Origin: JAMOBE01 sp039908285 | GTDB lineage: Bacteria > Pseudomonadota > Alphaproteobacteria > Rhodospirillales > Rhodospirillaceae | Assembly (NCBI GenBank): GCA_039908285.1 | Contig: JAMOBE010000134.1 | Coordinates: 1-7,768, forward strand | Reading direction: 5' to 3' | Length of the DNA stretch: 7,768 bases | In this document: positions 6,335-7,768 of the stretch, piece after piece | Layout: the number at the start of each line of letters is the position of its first letter | Numbering within the stretch: position 1 is the stretch's first letter | The notes under the pieces: model-generated | What the model was told of the DNA's origin: nothing | Seen by the model: only the letters and a program-made list of their open reading frames with translations | Database searches by the model: none | Position numbers and translations under genes: made by a program

Positions 6335-6701
6335 GGACTCTATGGGTATCAGGGCTATGGAACTGGAGAGGCTGCAGCACAACGCGCGTCGCGCGAGCAC
6401 TCTGCTCAAGGCGATGAGCAATGAGCATCGGCTGCTTATACTGTGCCAACTGCTCCATGAGGAGCGGTCGGTCGGTGAGCTGGAGCGGTTGATCGGTCTC
6501 AGCCAGTCGGCGCTGTCCCAGCATCTTGCCCGCCTGCGCCGGGACAACTTGGTAAGCACCCGGCGGGCCGCCCAGACGATCTATTATTCCCTGAGCGGCA
6601 ACGAGGCGTCGGCGGTCATCGAGACCCTCTACGACCTGTACTGCGAAAAGGCGGGATGCGGTTCCACCGCCGAGTCCACCGCCGTCCCTCCGCCGGCCTG
6701 A
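6333..6701 (+). CDS. ArsR-family winged-helix repressor, BigR/SqrR-like two-cysteine type
   Basis: This is a 122-residue DNA-binding regulator of the ArsR/SmtB fold. Residues about 20-44 (LLKAMSNEHRLLILCQLL) form the dimer and alpha-2 region, 46-71 the helix-turn-helix with recognition helix SQSALSQHLARLRR, and 72-88 the beta-wing (NLVSTRRAAQTIYYSLSG). C38 in LLILC and C104 in LYDLYC lie 66 residues apart, the spacing I know for SqrR (C41/C107) and BigR (C42/C108). There the pair forms a tetrasulfide or disulfide with reactive sulfur and releases DNA. No CxC metal site of the classical arsenic sensors is seen. A third cysteine, C109, is extra. The first ATG is at 6333; ATGs at 6342 and 6357 are alternatives because the promoter start falls close to 6333. 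The 3' end overlaps the convergent NrfD-family gene by 73 nt. Its likely targets are itself and sulfur genes nearby. Confidence 0.9.
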   Translation: MDSMGIRAMELERLQHNARRASTLLKAMSNEHRLLILCQLLHEERSVGELERLIGLSQSALSQHLARLRRDNLVSTRRAAQTIYYSLSGNEASAVIETLYDLYCEKAGCGSTAESTAVPPPA

Positions 6702-7768
6702 GGCCTGAGGCGCACCAGCCCGGTGAACAGCAACAGGCCAAAGGCCCAGATGCCGACGCTGACCAGGATCTCGATCGCGGTCGGGGCGTAGCCCATCACC
6801 TCTCCCAGCGGCGTCGGCACGAAGCCGGGGACGATGAGGCCCGGGCCCTTCTCGAACCACACCGCGGGGACCACCAGGGCGCAGGCGAGGACGAGCCAGC
6901 GCCGGTTCTCCCGCAGCCGGTGCACCACCAGGAGGACCGCCGCCATCATGGCGGCGGCGGTCGACAGCCAGAAGCCGATGGCGAGGCCTCCGTCTCCCAT
7001 CAGATGCCGGGCCGATGCCGTATGCTCCGAGGCGCGGTAGAACTGGGTGAACACCTCGGCGCCCAGAAGAAAAAGATCGATCAGCAGCGCAAAGGCCAGG
7101 ATCAGCCCGAGAAGGCGGATCACCGACTCGGCCGCGGGACGGCCTCCAAATCGCCTCATCGCCATCAGGGCGAGGATCATCAGCGCCGAGCCCGAGGCGA
7201 ACGCCGAGGCGATGAACCGCGGCGCCAGCACCGCCGAGTGCCAGAACGGCCGCGCGGGAACCCCCGCCAGCATGAAGGCGGTAACGGTGTGGATGGCGAG
7301 CCCGGCGACGATGGCCAGCATCATCAGGGTGAACCAGCCGCCCCGGTGCACGCTCCGTCCGGCGCGGGCGCAGGCCCACTGGTAGGCCACGGCCGCGACG
7401 TTCAACAGCAGATAGATCGTCAGCACCACCATGTCCCAGGCCATGATGGAGGTGGGAAAGTTGAGGCGCCCGAGGAACGGCAGCGCGTGCCAGATCCGCG
7501 CCGGCTGCCCAAGGTCGGCGGTGACGAACAGAAGGGCCATCACCACGGCGGCGATGGCCATGCACTCGCCCACCAGCACCACGGCCCTGACGTCCCCGCG
7601 CCCGAACACGTAGGCCGGCACCACCAGCACCACGGCCGCCGCCGCGACGCCCACCAGATAGACGAAGTTGCCGATATAGAGCCCCCACACCACCTGATCG
7701 GTGAGATCGGTCACGGCGAGCCCCCGGTCGAGCTGCACCCACCAGCCGCCAATCCCGGCAGCCACCAG
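6629..7768 (-). CDS. NrfD/PsrC/DsrP-family membrane subunit, 5' end outside window
   Basis: The frame is open to the right edge and 379 residues are visible, ending at TAG 6631-6629. It is a polytopic membrane protein with about nine hydrophobic helices. Landmarks, numbered from the GTG at 7765, are WGLYIGNFVYLVGVAAAAV (27-45), VTADLGQPARIWH (81-93, the NrfD-family DLGxP signature), IHTVTAFMLAG (158-168), RPFWHSAVLAPRFIASAFAS (172-191), AEVFTQFY (236-243) and EKGPGLIVPGFVPTPLGEV (305-323). These resemble DsrP and HybB-like quinone-interacting subunits, which carry electrons between the quinone pool and a periplasmic or cytoplasmic iron-sulfur/molybdo or sulfur enzyme. The upstream partner genes (iron-sulfur subunit, catalytic subunit or cytochrome) would be beyond the right edge, so sulfur, polysulfide, tetrathionate or other substrates cannot be separated here. 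The two-cysteine repressor next door favours sulfur chemistry. The last 24 residues are antisense to the repressor's 3' end and lack family features. The true start is probably a little upstream of the window edge. Confidence 0.85.
   Translation of the reverse strand: MVAAGIGGWWVQLDRGLAVTDLTDQVVWGLYIGNFVYLVGVAAAAVVLVVPAYVFGRGDVRAVVLVGECMAIAAVVMALLFVTADLGQPARIWHALPFLGRLNFPTSIMAWDMVVLTIYLLLNVAAVAYQWACARAGRSVHRGGWFTLMMLAIVAGLAIHTVTAFMLAGVPARPFWHSAVLAPRFIASAFASGSALMILALMAMRRFGGRPAAESVIRLLGLILAFALLIDLFLLGAEVFTQFYRASEHTASARHLMGDGGLAIGFWLSTAAAMMAAVLLVVHRLRENRRWLVLACALVVPAVWFEKGPGLIVPGFVPTPLGEVMGYAPTAIEILVSVGIWAFGLLLFTGLVRLRPQAGGGTAVDSAVEPHPAFSQYRS

Noticed and set aside
6692..6711. GGCC-TGA-GGCC dyad as a bidirectional terminator between the convergent genes
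   Set aside because: The stem is only four pairs, there is no T-tract on either side, and it lies inside the NrfD-family coding region.
6303..7742. Minus-strand open frame (479 codons) overlapping the NrfD-family and repressor genes
   Set aside because: It is a frame-shifted shadow rich in Arg/Gly. The NrfD frame carries the membrane helices and the DLGxP signature.

Overview
The window is mostly GC-rich DNA with strong third-position G/C bias. This, together with the family types (a glycine-zipper lipoprotein, a WD40-caspase protein, a COG4976-type methyltransferase, a two-cysteine ArsR repressor and an NrfD/DsrP-like membrane subunit), fits a metabolically versatile alphaproteobacterium, perhaps of the Rhodospirillales/Magnetospirillum kind. 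The taxon is an inference from style and remembered family resemblance, not from a search.

Bases 1-1020 are a mosaic, probably a decayed or recombined accessory patch. An ABC-2 permease fragment enters from outside the window and is cut off near base 222. An AT-rich orphan gene (299-961) of unlike composition follows. Next comes a remnant of about 18 codons (965-1018) that looks like the N-terminus of a RelE-like/UvrD-type helicase gene. It is cut exactly where the next, oppositely oriented operon ends.

Bases 1019-6138, read on the minus strand, form a compact three-gene operon: a glycine-zipper lipoprotein, then (9 bp later) a 985-residue exported WD40 + Ig-like + caspase (peptidase C14) protein with an intact His/Cys dyad and an EF-hand-like loop, then (4-bp GTGA overlap) a TPR-methyltransferase. 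The two upstream products carry export signals and the third does not. The operon therefore pairs an envelope-located protease/sensor module with a cytosolic methyltransferase. This is the best candidate in the window for a little-described system.

Bases 6139-6332 are a divergent promoter region with a tandem 15-nt repeat in the lipoprotein leader, a consensus TTGACA box facing left, and a good -35/-10 pair facing right.

Bases 6333-7768 hold a sulfur-flavoured pair: an ArsR repressor whose two cysteines have the 66-residue spacing of BigR/SqrR persulfide sensors and, convergent with it and overlapping its 3' end, an NrfD/DsrP-type quinone-interacting membrane subunit that runs off the right edge. 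The arrangement suggests sulfide/polysulfide-responsive control of respiratory sulfur chemistry.
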